A stretch of 64,000 nucleotides of DNA from Clostridia bacterium (GCA_022791915.1 JAAWAB010000015.1:186001-250000), one strand, 5' to 3'; shown: positions 29,151-38,130, counted from the stretch's first letter. The notes: a model not told the origin generated them from the letters alone. Numbers and translations are program-made.

Positions 29151-32100
29151 ATGAAAAGATTCAAAGTGATTGCGGTTGCGATGTTATTGGCGGCGGTAGC
29201 GGCGCTGTCTTTTACGGCGTGTAGTTCCGTGAAGTCGATAGCAATCGCCGAAATGCCGCGCACCACGTTTGTGCAGGGGCAGGAACTCGATTTGTCGGGC
29301 GGCAAGCTGGCGGTTACGGGCAAAGGAACCGAGCAGATTGACCTGAATTCCGCCGACGTGTCGGTGTCGGGGTACGACAAAAACACCTTGGGCGTGCAGG
29401 AACTTACGGTAAAGTATAAGGGCAAAACCGTGCCGCTTACGGTGACGGTGATTGCGCGCGTGGCGGCGGAGAACGCCGAAACGAGCTACTTTGTGGGAGA
29501 ACCGTTCAATGCCGCGAAAGGGCGTTTAAGAGTCGCAAACGACGACGGCACTACCTTTGTGGTGCCCATGAACGACGCGAAAGTGAGCGTGGAAGGGTTC
29601 GATTCGTCGGCGGCGAAAGCCGTTTCGGTTACGGTGCGGTATCGCGACGGCGAGAAAGACTACACGGGTACGTTCGACGTGAACGTGTATGAGTTGGACG
29701 CAAACGGAATCACTTTCCGCAAGCCCAACAAAATCGAATACAAGAGTCACGAGGCGGGTATCGATTTAGCCGGCGGCTACATAACGGTAAAGGCGGGCGG
29801 CGGCGCTCTTACGCGCAATATCCTGCTGAACGAAAGCATGATTTCGGGATTCGATTTAAGCAAAGCAACAATGGCGAATGTAAACGACCCGCTTGCGCAA
29901 ACCGTTACGGTGAACTATGCAAGCAAAACGTATACGTTTGAAATTAAAATCAAATACAGCAACGTTTCGATTATCAAGCAGAGAGCGGAAGAATTGTCTG
30001 TGCTCGATTGGAGCAAAGATACGCTTCCCGCAATTTCCGACGAACAGGGCGAGAACGCACTGGACGCTTTGGAAATGTATTACGATTTGGTAAGCGCCGA
30101 AAAGGAATTGATTTCCGAAGAAGAACAGGATTGCATTGTGCGTGCGGCAGCTGTATACGGTTACGGTAAGTGGGCGGACGAAGTGAAAAGCTACGAGCAC
30201 ACGTTTACGGTAGACGAGAAAGGCAAAATTACGTTTGTGGGCGAAAGCTATGATGTTGCCGTTGCCGACTATGCGAAGTTGAGTTCGTCTACTGCCGCCG
30301 TGTTCGAGTTGGGCGACTTTTTAACCGACGTTGCAAAAGACTATAAAGACGTAACGCTTACGGGCGAAACCACAGTGGCGGGATATTTGAGCGGCGTATA
30401 CGGTTCAACCGGCTTTGCGGCGGTGCGGTCGCAGGTAAAATACATGATTGATTTGTATGATACGCTCAAAACAAATGTGGTGGGTAGCTGGGAGAATAAC
30501 ACAACCTCATTCAATAATTTCAGTACGCAGATTTCTGCCGTGTTGCGGTATATCACAAGTAACCAGTATAAGAACGCAAGCGACGCACAACTTTACAAGA
30601 TTGTAACAACATGGCACAATAAAAACGACTTTTTCGATATTTTGTATGAGTACTGCTATTTTAGTACAGACGCGACATCGGCAAACGCGCTGAAAAATCT
30701 GTACTTGCCCGAACAAGTGGAAACGTTCTATCTGTGCATGGTGAACGCCATTTATCAGCAGGGGCTGATGAGCCAGAATGCAGCCAACGATACGACGCGG
30801 TTCATGATGTTCTATTTCAACGCACTCGAAGAAAGAGAAACCATTCAGGAAAGCGGTTCGGAAATGGAAAAATGGCTGTATAGTTCGCTTACGTTTCAGA
30901 TTTCGTCTACCAGTTCGGTGTCGTTCGATGCGATGTTGGAGTTATTGCGCACGTCGCAGTACGGGTATTTCCACCATGCCAATGCCATGTTGGGCGACGC
31001 ACAATTCGACGCATTATGGACGAAATATCTTTCGCTTATGAATGCGTATGCGGATACGCTTTCGGGAGTAACGGACGAAAACGCCGATGCGGAAGAAATT
31101 CTTTCGGAATTTGTTACAGCCAAAGCAATCGAAATCGAAACGCTTTGGGCGGATTTTATCGATATGTCGCCTTCGTGGCAATTCGGCTTTTTGGCATCGT
31201 TGAACACCTTCTACCGCAATACGCAACAGGTGCCGCCGCTCACGTTGGATTTGAGCAAAGAGGGTCGGTACAACTATTTTGCGTACTTTTTGGGAACGTA
31301 TTATGAAAAAGTATTGTCGGAAAACGGATATCAGGCGTTTTGCGATTTGTTGATTGCCGTGGAAAACTATGCACGCCGTTTCAACGATTCCACCGCGCTC
31401 GGCAAGTTTACCGAGAAAATGGCATCGGTTACGGCGGCATATGCGAATCTGGAAAATGCAGACAAAGCGAAATTGGGTGCCGCATATGCTAAATACAATG
31501 CGATTGCCACACGTAATACGAGCACAATGCCCGAATTGGGAGAGTATGCAAGCAAGTTCGAGGCGCTGAAAACCGATATTAAGAACGTGTATATTGCGCG
31601 GCTTGCCATGACGCAGAAATTGCCTACGTATACGGGATTGTTTGCGGCGTATGAACATGCGGAATCTTTGGCACAGGAAATTCTGGATAGCAAAAACGGT
31701 ACCGTTATCGAGGCGTTCTATCATCAGAATTATCAGATTATAGCGGGCGGCAGTTGCTCGTATGACTACGCAATGTATTGCATTCGCAGTTTCTTTGTGG
31801 GATACATGGAGATTCCCGTACGGGGCGACGACGGCGATTCCGTTCTGTGGGATTTGTATATGGAACAGGCAACAACACTTCGTCCGTTTATGAAAAGCGC
31901 GTCGTACGTAGTTTGGACGTACTTCGATTCCATTACGGGCGACGAAGAACAAGCCGACTCTGCGGCAAAAACGAATTTCGACGCGGAAAAGGTGTATAAG
32001 GTGTTGGCGGAATACCGCGCTTTGTCTGTGGATGCGCAACGGCTGTTTTTAACGATTGAACTCAATTCGTCGTATATGTATTACAGCGGCTTGCAGGAAT

Positions 32101-32414
32101 TCTTTAAGGAACGGTTTGGGTCGGAAGAAAGCGGACTGTATAAGTTGGCGGTATCGTTGTTGGGCGTAGAGCGCACCTATGTGGTGTATGCAGCCGACCG
32201 CGACGGCGCAACCACGACTACGCCGAGCAAACCGTTTGTAGATAGCTTTAAGGAGGCATGGGAAACGGCGGCAGAGAATAAGAATAAGTTGACGACCGAA
32301 GAACAGACCACGTATGAAAGCGATACGGGACTGAAAGCATTGTATACGGCTTATGAGGCGGAATATAACAAAGTGAACGGCGCGACGCCTTCTACGGGCG
32401 AAATCGCCGCGTAA
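29151..32414 (+). CDS. Large Ig-like lipoprotein with alpha-helical body (1087 aa)
   Basis: The start is the ATG at 29151 behind GGAGGG. The signal peptide ends SFTAC (lipidated Cys24). Three bacterial Ig-like (Big_3-type) units cover roughly residues 25-290, each opening with a 'Y..G...D..G...V' pattern such as TTFVQGQELDLSGGKLAV and ending in a VTV or VKY strand. The remaining 800 residues look mainly helical, with many aromatic residues, and match no family I know. It is the last gene before the terminator at 32434 and lies 83 bases after the LRR lipoprotein, with no terminator in the gap, so it is likely the last member of the MoxR/VWA operon. The role is unknown; surface assembly or substrate capture is possible. 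Confidence 0.85.
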   Translation: MKRFKVIAVAMLLAAVAALSFTACSSVKSIAIAEMPRTTFVQGQELDLSGGKLAVTGKGTEQIDLNSADVSVSGYDKNTLGVQELTVKYKGKTVPLTVTVIARVAAENAETSYFVGEPFNAAKGRLRVANDDGTTFVVPMNDAKVSVEGFDSSAAKAVSVTVRYRDGEKDYTGTFDVNVYELDANGITFRKPNKIEYKSHEAGIDLAGGYITVKAGGGALTRNILLNESMISGFDLSKATMANVNDPLAQTVTVNYASKTYTFEIKIKYSNVSIIKQRAEELSVLDWSKDTLPAISDEQGENALDALEMYYDLVSAEKELISEEEQDCIVRAAAVYGYGKWADEVKSYEHTFTVDEKGKITFVGESYDVAVADYAKLSSSTAAVFELGDFLTDVAKDYKDVTLTGETTVAGYLSGVYGSTGFAAVRSQVKYMIDLYDTLKTNVVGSWENNTTSFNNFSTQISAVLRYITSNQYKNASDAQLYKIVTTWHNKNDFFDILYEYCYFSTDATSANALKNLYLPEQVETFYLCMVNAIYQQGLMSQNAANDTTRFMMFYFNALEERETIQESGSEMEKWLYSSLTFQISSTSSVSFDAMLELLRTSQYGYFHHANAMLGDAQFDALWTKYLSLMNAYADTLSGVTDENADAEEILSEFVTAKAIEIETLWADFIDMSPSWQFGFLASLNTFYRNTQQVPPLTLDLSKEGRYNYFAYFLGTYYEKVLSENGYQAFCDLLIAVENYARRFNDSTALGKFTEKMASVTAAYANLENADKAKLGAAYAKYNAIATRNTSTMPELGEYASKFEALKTDIKNVYIARLAMTQKLPTYTGLFAAYEHAESLAQEILDSKNGTVIEAFYHQNYQIIAGGSCSYDYAMYCIRSFFVGYMEIPVRGDDGDSVLWDLYMEQATTLRPFMKSASYVVWTYFDSITGDEEQADSAAKTNFDAEKVYKVLAEYRALSVDAQRLFLTIELNSSYMYYSGLQEFFKERFGSEESGLYKLAVSLLGVERTYVVYAADRDGATTTTPSKPFVDSFKEAWETAAENKNKLTTEEQTTYESDTGLKALYTAYEAEYNKVNGATPSTGEIAA

Positions 32415-32433
32415 CAAGAGAACGTACAAAAAG

Positions 32434-32471
32434 AAAATCCCGCGAACGGATAGGCGTTGCGGGATTTTTTA
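32434..32471. terminator. Rho-independent terminator, probably bidirectional
   Basis: AAATCCCGC (32435-32443) pairs with GCGGGATTT (32459-32467), with an inner AACG/CGTT pairing, followed by a T run. The complementary strand also ends in TTTTCTTTTT, so it can serve both the surface operon and trmL coming from the other side. Confidence 0.88.
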
Positions 32472-32549
32472 TATGGAACGATGGGAAAATCGTTTGTCTT
32501 TTTTTAAGGCTTTGGGAATTACCGTAGATAGAAAAAATTAGGGCGCAAA

Positions 32550-33011
32550 TTACAGCAGGTGAAAAAAATCGTGCTGACGGAGCGCCTCGTAAAGAACAAG
32601 CGCCACGCTGTTGGAAAGATTGAGCGAACGAAGGTTTTTGCCCATAGGAATGCGCAGGGCATTGTTCGGATTTTGCGCAATCAGCGATTCGGGCAGTCCT
32701 TTGGTTTCTTTGCCGAAGAGCAGAAAACTACCGTCTGGGTAGGCAACGTCGGTATACCGTTTTTTCGCTTTGGTAGAAAGATAATAAAAAACACCGCCCG
32801 CATTTTTGCGAAAGAAATCATCGAGCGAATCGTATTCGGTTAAGTGAAGTTTATCCCAATAATCGAGCCCCGCGCGTTTAACGGTGCGGTCGCTCAATTC
32901 GAATCCGTACGGGCGCACAAGGTGCAGGTGGGTGTCGGTGCAGGCGCACGTGCGCGAAATGTTGCCGGTATTTTGCGGTATTTCCGGTTCTACCAAAACT
33001 ACGTTTAACAT
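32550..33011 (-). CDS. trmL: tRNA (cytidine/uridine-34 2'-O)-methyltransferase TrmL
   Basis: The 153-residue protein has the full SPOUT-class TrmL pattern: LVEPEIPQNTGNISRTCA at the N-terminus, the RAGLDYW segment, and the C-terminal knot with LLFGKETKGLP, IPM and SLNLSNSVALVLYEALRQ. It methylates the wobble ribose of certain leucine tRNAs using S-adenosylmethionine. The length matches the family (about 150-160). There is no ribosome binding site; the -10 box ends only 9 bases before the ATG, so the mRNA is nearly leaderless. Confidence 0.96.
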   Translation of the reverse strand: MLNVVLVEPEIPQNTGNISRTCACTDTHLHLVRPYGFELSDRTVKRAGLDYWDKLHLTEYDSLDDFFRKNAGGVFYYLSTKAKKRYTDVAYPDGSFLLFGKETKGLPESLIAQNPNNALRIPMGKNLRSLNLSNSVALVLYEALRQHDFFHLL

Positions 33012-33020
33012 AATGCAATC

Positions 33021-33049
33021 AGTATAACACGAATACGGAGAATGCGCAA
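33021..33049 (-). promoter_or_regulatory. Promoter of trmL
   Basis: On the minus strand: TTGCGC (33049-33044), 17-base spacer, TATACT (33026-33021) with TG in the extended -10 position. The start codon is at 33011, predicting a 5' leader of only 2-3 bases. Confidence 0.75.
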
Positions 33050-33077
33050 GCGGAAAGGGGAAAATTTACACAATCGG

Positions 33078-33108
33078 AAAAGGCAGACTGCGCATTTTGC
33101 AATCTGCC
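33078..33108 (-). terminator. Terminator of yabP-yabQ
   Basis: On the minus strand GGCAGA pairs with TCTGCC (33108-33103 with 33087-33082), with an inner TTGC/GCGC-type pairing, followed by TTTT. It sits 25 bases after the yabQ stop. Confidence 0.7.
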
Positions 33109-33132
33109 GTAACGTTGAAGGGGGGCGGTTTG

Positions 33133-33477
33133 TCAGTGTAGTGCTTCGACGGCGGGCGCTTTTTTCCGTTTCGTCTTTTTGAGTTGCGCCGTTTTGCGTT
33201 TTATGTGCGGGCGAATAGCGCGGTAAAGGGCGAGCATAAGGGCGCGGCTTACGGCGTATCCCGCAATCTGCGTTGCCACCGCATAAAAAAACACTTGTCC
33301 GTTACAGTAAAAGTAGAGAACAAGCGCGTGCAATCCCACCGAAACGAACGCCAGACATACGTCGGTGAGCACGGTAAAGGCAATGCCCGCGCGTTTGCGC
33401 AAAGGCGCGAGCGCACCGTCTACGCCGCCGCAGACCATGCCTGCGGCAAGGCACAAAAGAAAAACAGATACCGTCAT
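33133..33477 (-). CDS. yabQ: Spore cortex biosynthesis protein YabQ
   Basis: This 114-residue protein has three predicted membrane helices (SVFLLCLAAGMVCGGVDG, a second near residue 30-58 and a third near 60-85) and a basic Lys-rich C-terminus, the YabQ layout. YabQ resides in the forespore outer membrane and is needed for cortex formation in Bacillus. Its ATG overlaps the yabP stop by 4 bases (ATGA), the usual yabP-yabQ arrangement, which supports the assignment of both. Sequence conservation in YabQ is weak, so the call rests partly on the neighbour. Confidence 0.8.
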   Translation of the reverse strand: MTVSVFLLCLAAGMVCGGVDGALAPLRKRAGIAFTVLTDVCLAFVSVGLHALVLYFYCNGQVFFYAVATQIAGYAVSRALMLALYRAIRPHIKRKTAQLKKTKRKKAPAVEALH

Positions 33478-33752
33478 TTGAAAATGCGCTTAATGAGCGG
33501 CTGTTTGGCGCCGCTGTATTTAAGAGAAGACACGTTGCCCTCAAATTCGAGCGTGCCGTCGCCCGCATTGAATTTGATGATTTTCAGTTTTTCGCCGCCG
33601 ATAACAAGATTGCCGCACGAAGTTACGAGATTGAGCGAAGTTTCGCACGACGAAATCACTTTTTCAATGCCCGTAAGACTGCCTTTTTCGCGGCACGAGA
33701 CGCACAGTTCGTGATTGCCGTGTTTGCGGTCGTTGTTTTCCATAGATTGCAT
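33474..33752 (-). CDS. yabP: Sporulation protein YabP
   Basis: The 92-residue protein has the YabP/YqfC-type core: NHELCVSCREKGSLTGIEKV, then LNLVTSCGNLVIGGEKLKI and LEFEGNVSSLKYS. YabP is a mother-cell protein required for sporulation. Two ATG codons compete: 33752, only 3 bases after GGAGG, and 33743, 12 bases after it; homologues do not decide this for me. Upstream on this strand CATATATAT loosely resembles a sigma-E -10 box but is not firm. The family homologue YqfC is the main alternative, but the linked yabQ favours YabP. Confidence 0.88.
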   Translation of the reverse strand: MQSMENNDRKHGNHELCVSCREKGSLTGIEKVISSCETSLNLVTSCGNLVIGGEKLKIIKFNAGDGTLEFEGNVSSLKYSGAKQPLIKRIFK

Positions 33753-33876
33753 GTTCCTCCGTTTTTACCGTTTCGGGCGAGTTGTCCGAACAGGGGGCGG
33801 GCGAAAAAAGGGTTGCGCCCGTCTTGTCTATATATATGACCGACGCGATAAAATGATACGAACAGCGAGAAAAAAG

Positions 33877-33905
33877 TTGCTTTTTTCATGGGGGTTTGGT
33901 ACAAT
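33877..33905 (+). promoter_or_regulatory. Promoter of acyltransferase-tex operon, leaderless type
   Basis: TTGCTT (33877-33882), 17-base spacer, TACAAT (33900-33905) preceded by TGG. The ATG at 33912 starts 6 bases after the -10, exactly where transcription should begin. Confidence 0.8.
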
Positions 33906-33911
33906 AGGAAT

Positions 33912-35276
33912 ATGTCGGTTATCAAGCACACAAAGCGCACCAAGCAAAACGTAAAGCGATTCAATTTTACCCGAAAAGTGAAATCGCCCGCGCGTTTTTG
34001 GCGCGGACTCACAAACATTGTGGCAAGCGTCGGATTGCGCGGACACAAACTTACCGTGAACAAGCACGGCATGGAAGGATTAAAACCGCCCTATTTTGTG
34101 ATAGGAACGCACCATTCGTATCTCGATTTGAAAACAATGGTCAAGGCGCTCAATCCGCATAAAGTGACGTATGTGTGCTCGCTCGACGCACTCACCATGC
34201 ACAGCGAATGGCTGATGAATAAAGTAGGCGTAATTTTTAAGCGCAAGTTCATTCAAGACGTACAAATGCTCAAAAACATGAAACACTCGGTGGAAAAACT
34301 CACCGACTGCGTGTTGGTGATGTATCCCGAGGCAAAGTATTCGTTAGACGGCACAACCAGCTTTTTTCCCGATTCGCTCGGAAAACTCGCCAAATATTTG
34401 GGCGTGCCCGTGGTGGTTGCCAATCAGCACGGCAACACGGTGGCGCAACAGCAGTGGAGTAGGCGCAAGAACGAAAAAGAGCCCAAGCGCCGCACGCACA
34501 CGCCGCTGGTAGTGGATATCTCGCTCGTAGCGTCGGCGGACGAAGTGAAAACGCTGAAAGGCGACGAGATTCAAGAACGAATCGAACGCGCCATGCAATA
34601 CGACGATTTCGCTTGGCAGAAGGCGAACAACGTAGTAATCGATACGCCCGACCGTGCCGAAGGATTGCACAAGTTGCTATATAAGTGCCCGCGTTGCGGC
34701 GTCGAATTTCAAACGGACAGTGGCGGTACGCGGCTGTGGTGCAAACATTGCGGCGCGGCGTGGGAGATGACTCCGCTCGGCGAATTGCAAGCGGCGGACG
34801 GCGGCGAACCGATATACACGCACATTCCCGATTGGTTCGATTTCGAGCAGGCGAGCGTGCGCAAAGAAATAGAGAGCGGAACGTATCGGTTCGAGGCAGA
34901 CGTACACTTGTGCACGTTGCCGTATAACCGATTGTTTGAACAGGGAACGGCGCATTTTGTGCAAACGCCCGAAGGCATAACGCTCACGGGCACAGCCTAC
35001 GGCGAACCGTTTGCCGAAACGTGGAAGGGGAACGCCACCAACGGACTGCACATAGAATATAATTATTCCAAAGAGAGCGACGCGTTTGCCCTTTCTACGG
35101 TGAACGAAACGTATTGGTGCTTTATGCCGAACAACGGAATCATTACCAAATTGAGCCTTGCCAACGATGAGATTTACCGTATATCTTCGTCGCCTGCCGA
35201 GATTCACGTTGTGGCTAACACGCCCGAAGAAAAAGAAGAATTGAAAGCGGTGCTCGCCGCCGCGTGCGACGACTAA
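33912..35276 (+). CDS. PlsC-like 1-acylglycerol-3-phosphate acyltransferase with zinc ribbon
   Basis: The start chosen is the ATG at 33912; an in-frame ATG at 33888 lies inside the promoter and cannot be transcribed from it. The 454-residue protein has the acyltransferase motifs HHSYLD (about residues 66-72) and YPEAKYSLDG, which fits the PlsC family of phospholipid synthesis enzymes, plus the substrate-site region between them. At about residues 258-286 there is an added CPRC...CKHC zinc ribbon, followed by a beta-rich C-terminal domain of unknown role. No membrane helix is obvious. tex follows after 44 bases and is probably co-transcribed. The double-domain form is common in Clostridia; whether the substrate is lysophosphatidate is not proven. 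Confidence 0.85.
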   Translation: MSVIKHTKRTKQNVKRFNFTRKVKSPARFWRGLTNIVASVGLRGHKLTVNKHGMEGLKPPYFVIGTHHSYLDLKTMVKALNPHKVTYVCSLDALTMHSEWLMNKVGVIFKRKFIQDVQMLKNMKHSVEKLTDCVLVMYPEAKYSLDGTTSFFPDSLGKLAKYLGVPVVVANQHGNTVAQQQWSRRKNEKEPKRRTHTPLVVDISLVASADEVKTLKGDEIQERIERAMQYDDFAWQKANNVVIDTPDRAEGLHKLLYKCPRCGVEFQTDSGGTRLWCKHCGAAWEMTPLGELQAADGGEPIYTHIPDWFDFEQASVRKEIESGTYRFEADVHLCTLPYNRLFEQGTAHFVQTPEGITLTGTAYGEPFAETWKGNATNGLHIEYNYSKESDAFALSTVNETYWCFMPNNGIITKLSLANDEIYRISSSPAEIHVVANTPEEKEELKAVLAAACDD

Positions 35277-35320
35277 CGCCGCGTACTTCCAAAAGCATAT
35301 ATCCCAAAAAGAGGTAACAT

Positions 35321-37687
35321 ATGGACATTGTTAAAAAGTTGAGCGAAGAATTTACGTTGCGTGCCGATTATGCGGCGAACATCGTGAATTTGTTGGACGA
35401 CGGAAACACGATTCCGTTTATCGCGCGGTACCGCAAAGAAATGCACGGCGCGTGCGACGACCAGGTACTCCGCGAATTTGCCGACAGGCTTACGTATTTG
35501 CGCAATCTCATCAAGCGCAAAGAAGAAGTACAGGCGTCTATCGAATCGCAGGAAAAATGGACGGACGAGCTTGCCGCCGCGCTTGAAAACGCCAACACGC
35601 TCACCGAAGTGGAAGACATTTACCGCCCGTACAAGCAGAAGAAAAAGACGCGTGCGTCGGTGGCAATCGAGCGCGGGTTGGAGCCGCTTGCCGACCTTAT
35701 TATGGCGCAGGAAGTTACGAGCGGAGAAGTTCTGCCGCTGTGCGCACCGTACGTGAACGAAGAAAAGAACGTAAACACGCCCGAAGAAGCGCTTGCGGGC
35801 GCAAAAGACGTTATTGCCGAACGAATTTCGGACGACGCGAACGTGCGCAAAGCGCTACGTGCGCTCTTGTATGAAATCGGTACGGTAGACGTAAAACTCG
35901 ACCCCAAAAATCCCGACAACGCCAAAAAAACCACGTACGAAATGTACGCCGACTTTTCGGAAAAGATTTCCGCCATACCCAGTCACAGAATTTTGGCGGT
36001 CAATCGCGGCGAGGCGGACGAGTGCTTGAAAGTGGGATTGAACGTAGACGAAGAAGCGGCGCTCAATAAGATAAAGGCGGCGTATAAAAAAGAGAGTATC
36101 TTTTCCGCCGTTATGGACGAAACGATTGCCGACAGCTACGAGCGGCTTATTTTTCCGTCGATTGAACGCGAAGTGCGCGGCGAACTTACCGAAAAGGCAG
36201 ATGAACAGGCAATCAAGATGTTCGAGCAGAACTTAAAACCGCTTTTGTTGCAACCCCCTTTGAAGGGCAAAGTGATTTTGGGGTTAGACCCCGCATACCG
36301 CACGGGTTGCAAAATCGCCGTAATCGACGCAAGCGGCAATGTGCTCGACCACACCGTGATTTATCCCACGCCGCCGCAGAAAAAGGTGGAAGAAGCAAAA
36401 GCGGTGCTCAAAAAACTGATTGAAAAACACAAAGTAGACGTAATTTCCATAGGCAACGGCACGGCGAGCAAAGAAAGCGAAATATTTGTTGCCGAACTCA
36501 TTAAAGAGTGCGAGCGTCCGCTCAACTATATGGTGGTGAACGAGGCGGGTGCGAGCGTATATTCGGCAAGCAAGTTGGGCGCCGAAGAATTTCCCGACCT
36601 TACGGTGGAATACCGCAGCGCCATTTCCATTGCGCGCCGTTTGCTCGACCCGTTAGCCGAACTCATTAAAATAGACGTAAAGAGCATAGGCGTAGGGCAG
36701 TATCAGCACGATATGCCGCAAAAGCGTTTAACCGAAGTGCTCACGGGTGTGGTGGAAGACTGCGTGAACAGCGTGGGCGTAGATTTGAACACGGCGTCGT
36801 ACAGCCTGTTGGCGTATGTATCGGGGCTTAATACGTCTATTGCCAAAAATATCGTGAAATACCGCGAAAGCAAGCCGTTTACCAACCGCGAGCAATTACG
36901 CGAAGTTCCCAAACTCGGACCCAAAGCGTTCGAGCAGTGCGCGGGCTTTTTGCGCATTCCCGACGGCGACAACGTGCTGGATAACACTGCCGTGCACCCC
37001 GAGGCATACGAGGCAACCGAAAAACTGTTGGCGCGGTACGGCAAGAGCGACGCCGACGTAAAGCAGGGCAAACTGGACGATATCCGCGAACAGGTGAGCG
37101 CCGAAGGCACGGGCAAAGTGGCGCAGGCGCTGGGCGTAGGCGAGCCGACGCTTGCCGACGTGCTCGAAGAAATCACCAAACCGGGACGGGATATTCGCGA
37201 TTCGTTGCCGCCTCCGCTGTTGCGTGCCGATTTAATGGATATAAGCGATTTACAGGTGGGCATGGAACTCACGGGCACCGTGCGTAACGTAATCGATTTC
37301 GGCGCGTTTGTGGATATAGGCGTACATCACGACGGATTGGTGCATATTTCCGAAGTATCCGACCGCTTTATCAAACACCCGAGCGAAGTTCTCAAAGTGG
37401 GCGACGTGGTGCGCGTGCGCGTAATCGGCGTAGACCCCGTGAAAAAGAGAATCAATTTGAGCATGAAAAGCCCCGAAGGCGCCGTAAAACCCAAAGAAAA
37501 AGAAGTGCGCCGCGATGACCGCCGCGGGCGCGACAACAGAAACGACAACCGCAACGATAATCGCAACAACAATCGTTTTGCGGGGCGCGACGGTACGGCG
37601 CGGAACGACCGAAACGGCGGCAACCGTCCCGAACGCAGTTTAGACGACATGTTGCGGGCATTGCAAAACAAATTCTCCAAAAAGTAA
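35321..37687 (+). CDS. tex: Tex-family RNA-binding transcription accessory protein
   Basis: The 788-residue protein has the Tex order of domains: N-terminal helical domain, YqgF-like domain (about 320-450, ILGLDPAYRTGCKIAVID), helix-hairpin-helix (KYRESKPFTNREQLREVPKL) and a C-terminal S1 domain (about 645-715, GTVRNVIDFGAFVDIGVHHD). Tex binds nucleic acids and affects transcription in many bacteria. An Asn/Asp/Arg-rich tail (about residues 735-775, with repeated RNDN units) follows the S1 domain, an unusual disordered extension that probably adds RNA affinity. AGAGGT precedes the ATG. A good terminator lies 35 bases downstream. Confidence 0.96.
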   Translation: MDIVKKLSEEFTLRADYAANIVNLLDDGNTIPFIARYRKEMHGACDDQVLREFADRLTYLRNLIKRKEEVQASIESQEKWTDELAAALENANTLTEVEDIYRPYKQKKKTRASVAIERGLEPLADLIMAQEVTSGEVLPLCAPYVNEEKNVNTPEEALAGAKDVIAERISDDANVRKALRALLYEIGTVDVKLDPKNPDNAKKTTYEMYADFSEKISAIPSHRILAVNRGEADECLKVGLNVDEEAALNKIKAAYKKESIFSAVMDETIADSYERLIFPSIEREVRGELTEKADEQAIKMFEQNLKPLLLQPPLKGKVILGLDPAYRTGCKIAVIDASGNVLDHTVIYPTPPQKKVEEAKAVLKKLIEKHKVDVISIGNGTASKESEIFVAELIKECERPLNYMVVNEAGASVYSASKLGAEEFPDLTVEYRSAISIARRLLDPLAELIKIDVKSIGVGQYQHDMPQKRLTEVLTGVVEDCVNSVGVDLNTASYSLLAYVSGLNTSIAKNIVKYRESKPFTNREQLREVPKLGPKAFEQCAGFLRIPDGDNVLDNTAVHPEAYEATEKLLARYGKSDADVKQGKLDDIREQVSAEGTGKVAQALGVGEPTLADVLEEITKPGRDIRDSLPPPLLRADLMDISDLQVGMELTGTVRNVIDFGAFVDIGVHHDGLVHISEVSDRFIKHPSEVLKVGDVVRVRVIGVDPVKKRINLSMKSPEGAVKPKEKEVRRDDRRGRDNRNDNRNDNRNNNRFAGRDGTARNDRNGGNRPERSLDDMLRALQNKFSKK

Positions 37688-37718
37688 ATGCGGGTACGGA
37701 AAGCCCGAGAAAAAGACG

Positions 37719-37756
37719 AAAGCCCCGAACGGAAAAAATATCGTTCGGGGTTTTCG
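37719..37756 (+). terminator. Terminator after tex
   Basis: CCCCGAACG (37723-37731) pairs with CGTTCGGGG (37742-37750) over a 10-base loop, followed by TTTT; outer ACGAAA/TTTCGT pairing extends the stem. Confidence 0.88.
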
Positions 37757-37864
37757 TTTGTATTCTAAAAAAGAACACGTTCAAATGAGTCTGTTTTTTC
37801 GCCGATTCACGAGCATAAGCTGCATGATTCGCCGAAAGGAAAAGTACTCTTTTCCGTTCGGGAG

Positions 37865-38041
37865 TTATTTGCAGTTTCTTGCAGTCGTGGATTTAGCTTT
37901 TGCCGACGCGCTCTTATTCGAGGTCTGTGCCTTCGCCGAGCTGCTCTTCTGCGTCTTGGACTGCGTTTTGGCAGTCGAACGAGCGCAAGTGCCGGTTTTG
38001 CCGTTCTGCGTCTTGCTTTGCGTTTTGTTTTGCGTAGCCAT
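37865..38041 (-). CDS. Small basic Lys/Ser/Thr/Gln-rich protein (58 aa)
   Basis: The ATG at 38041 lies 9 bases after AAAGGAG on the minus strand; an in-frame ATG two codons upstream is only 3 bases from it. The product is low-complexity and basic, built from TQNKTQ, SKTQ and SAKAKS units, with two Cys. It has no membrane segment and no recognised family. Such proteins may bind nucleic acid, but this is a guess. The strong ribosome site is the main evidence that the gene is real. It lies downstream of the minus-strand XRE gene and may share its transcript. Confidence 0.6.
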   Translation of the reverse strand: MATQNKTQSKTQNGKTGTCARSTAKTQSKTQKSSSAKAQTSNKSASAKAKSTTARNCK

Positions 38042-38130
38042 TCTCATTTTCTCCTTTGCAACGGGTTGCGTTACGATATTATTATGGCGCACGCAAAAAT
38101 AAACTATACATATTTGTATGATTTTTTTTC

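Noticed and set aside
37758..38102. 114-codon plus-strand frame after tex
   Set aside because: Starts inside the tex terminator, lacks a ribosome site, is Cys/Phe/Leu-rich and lies opposite the better-supported small basic gene.
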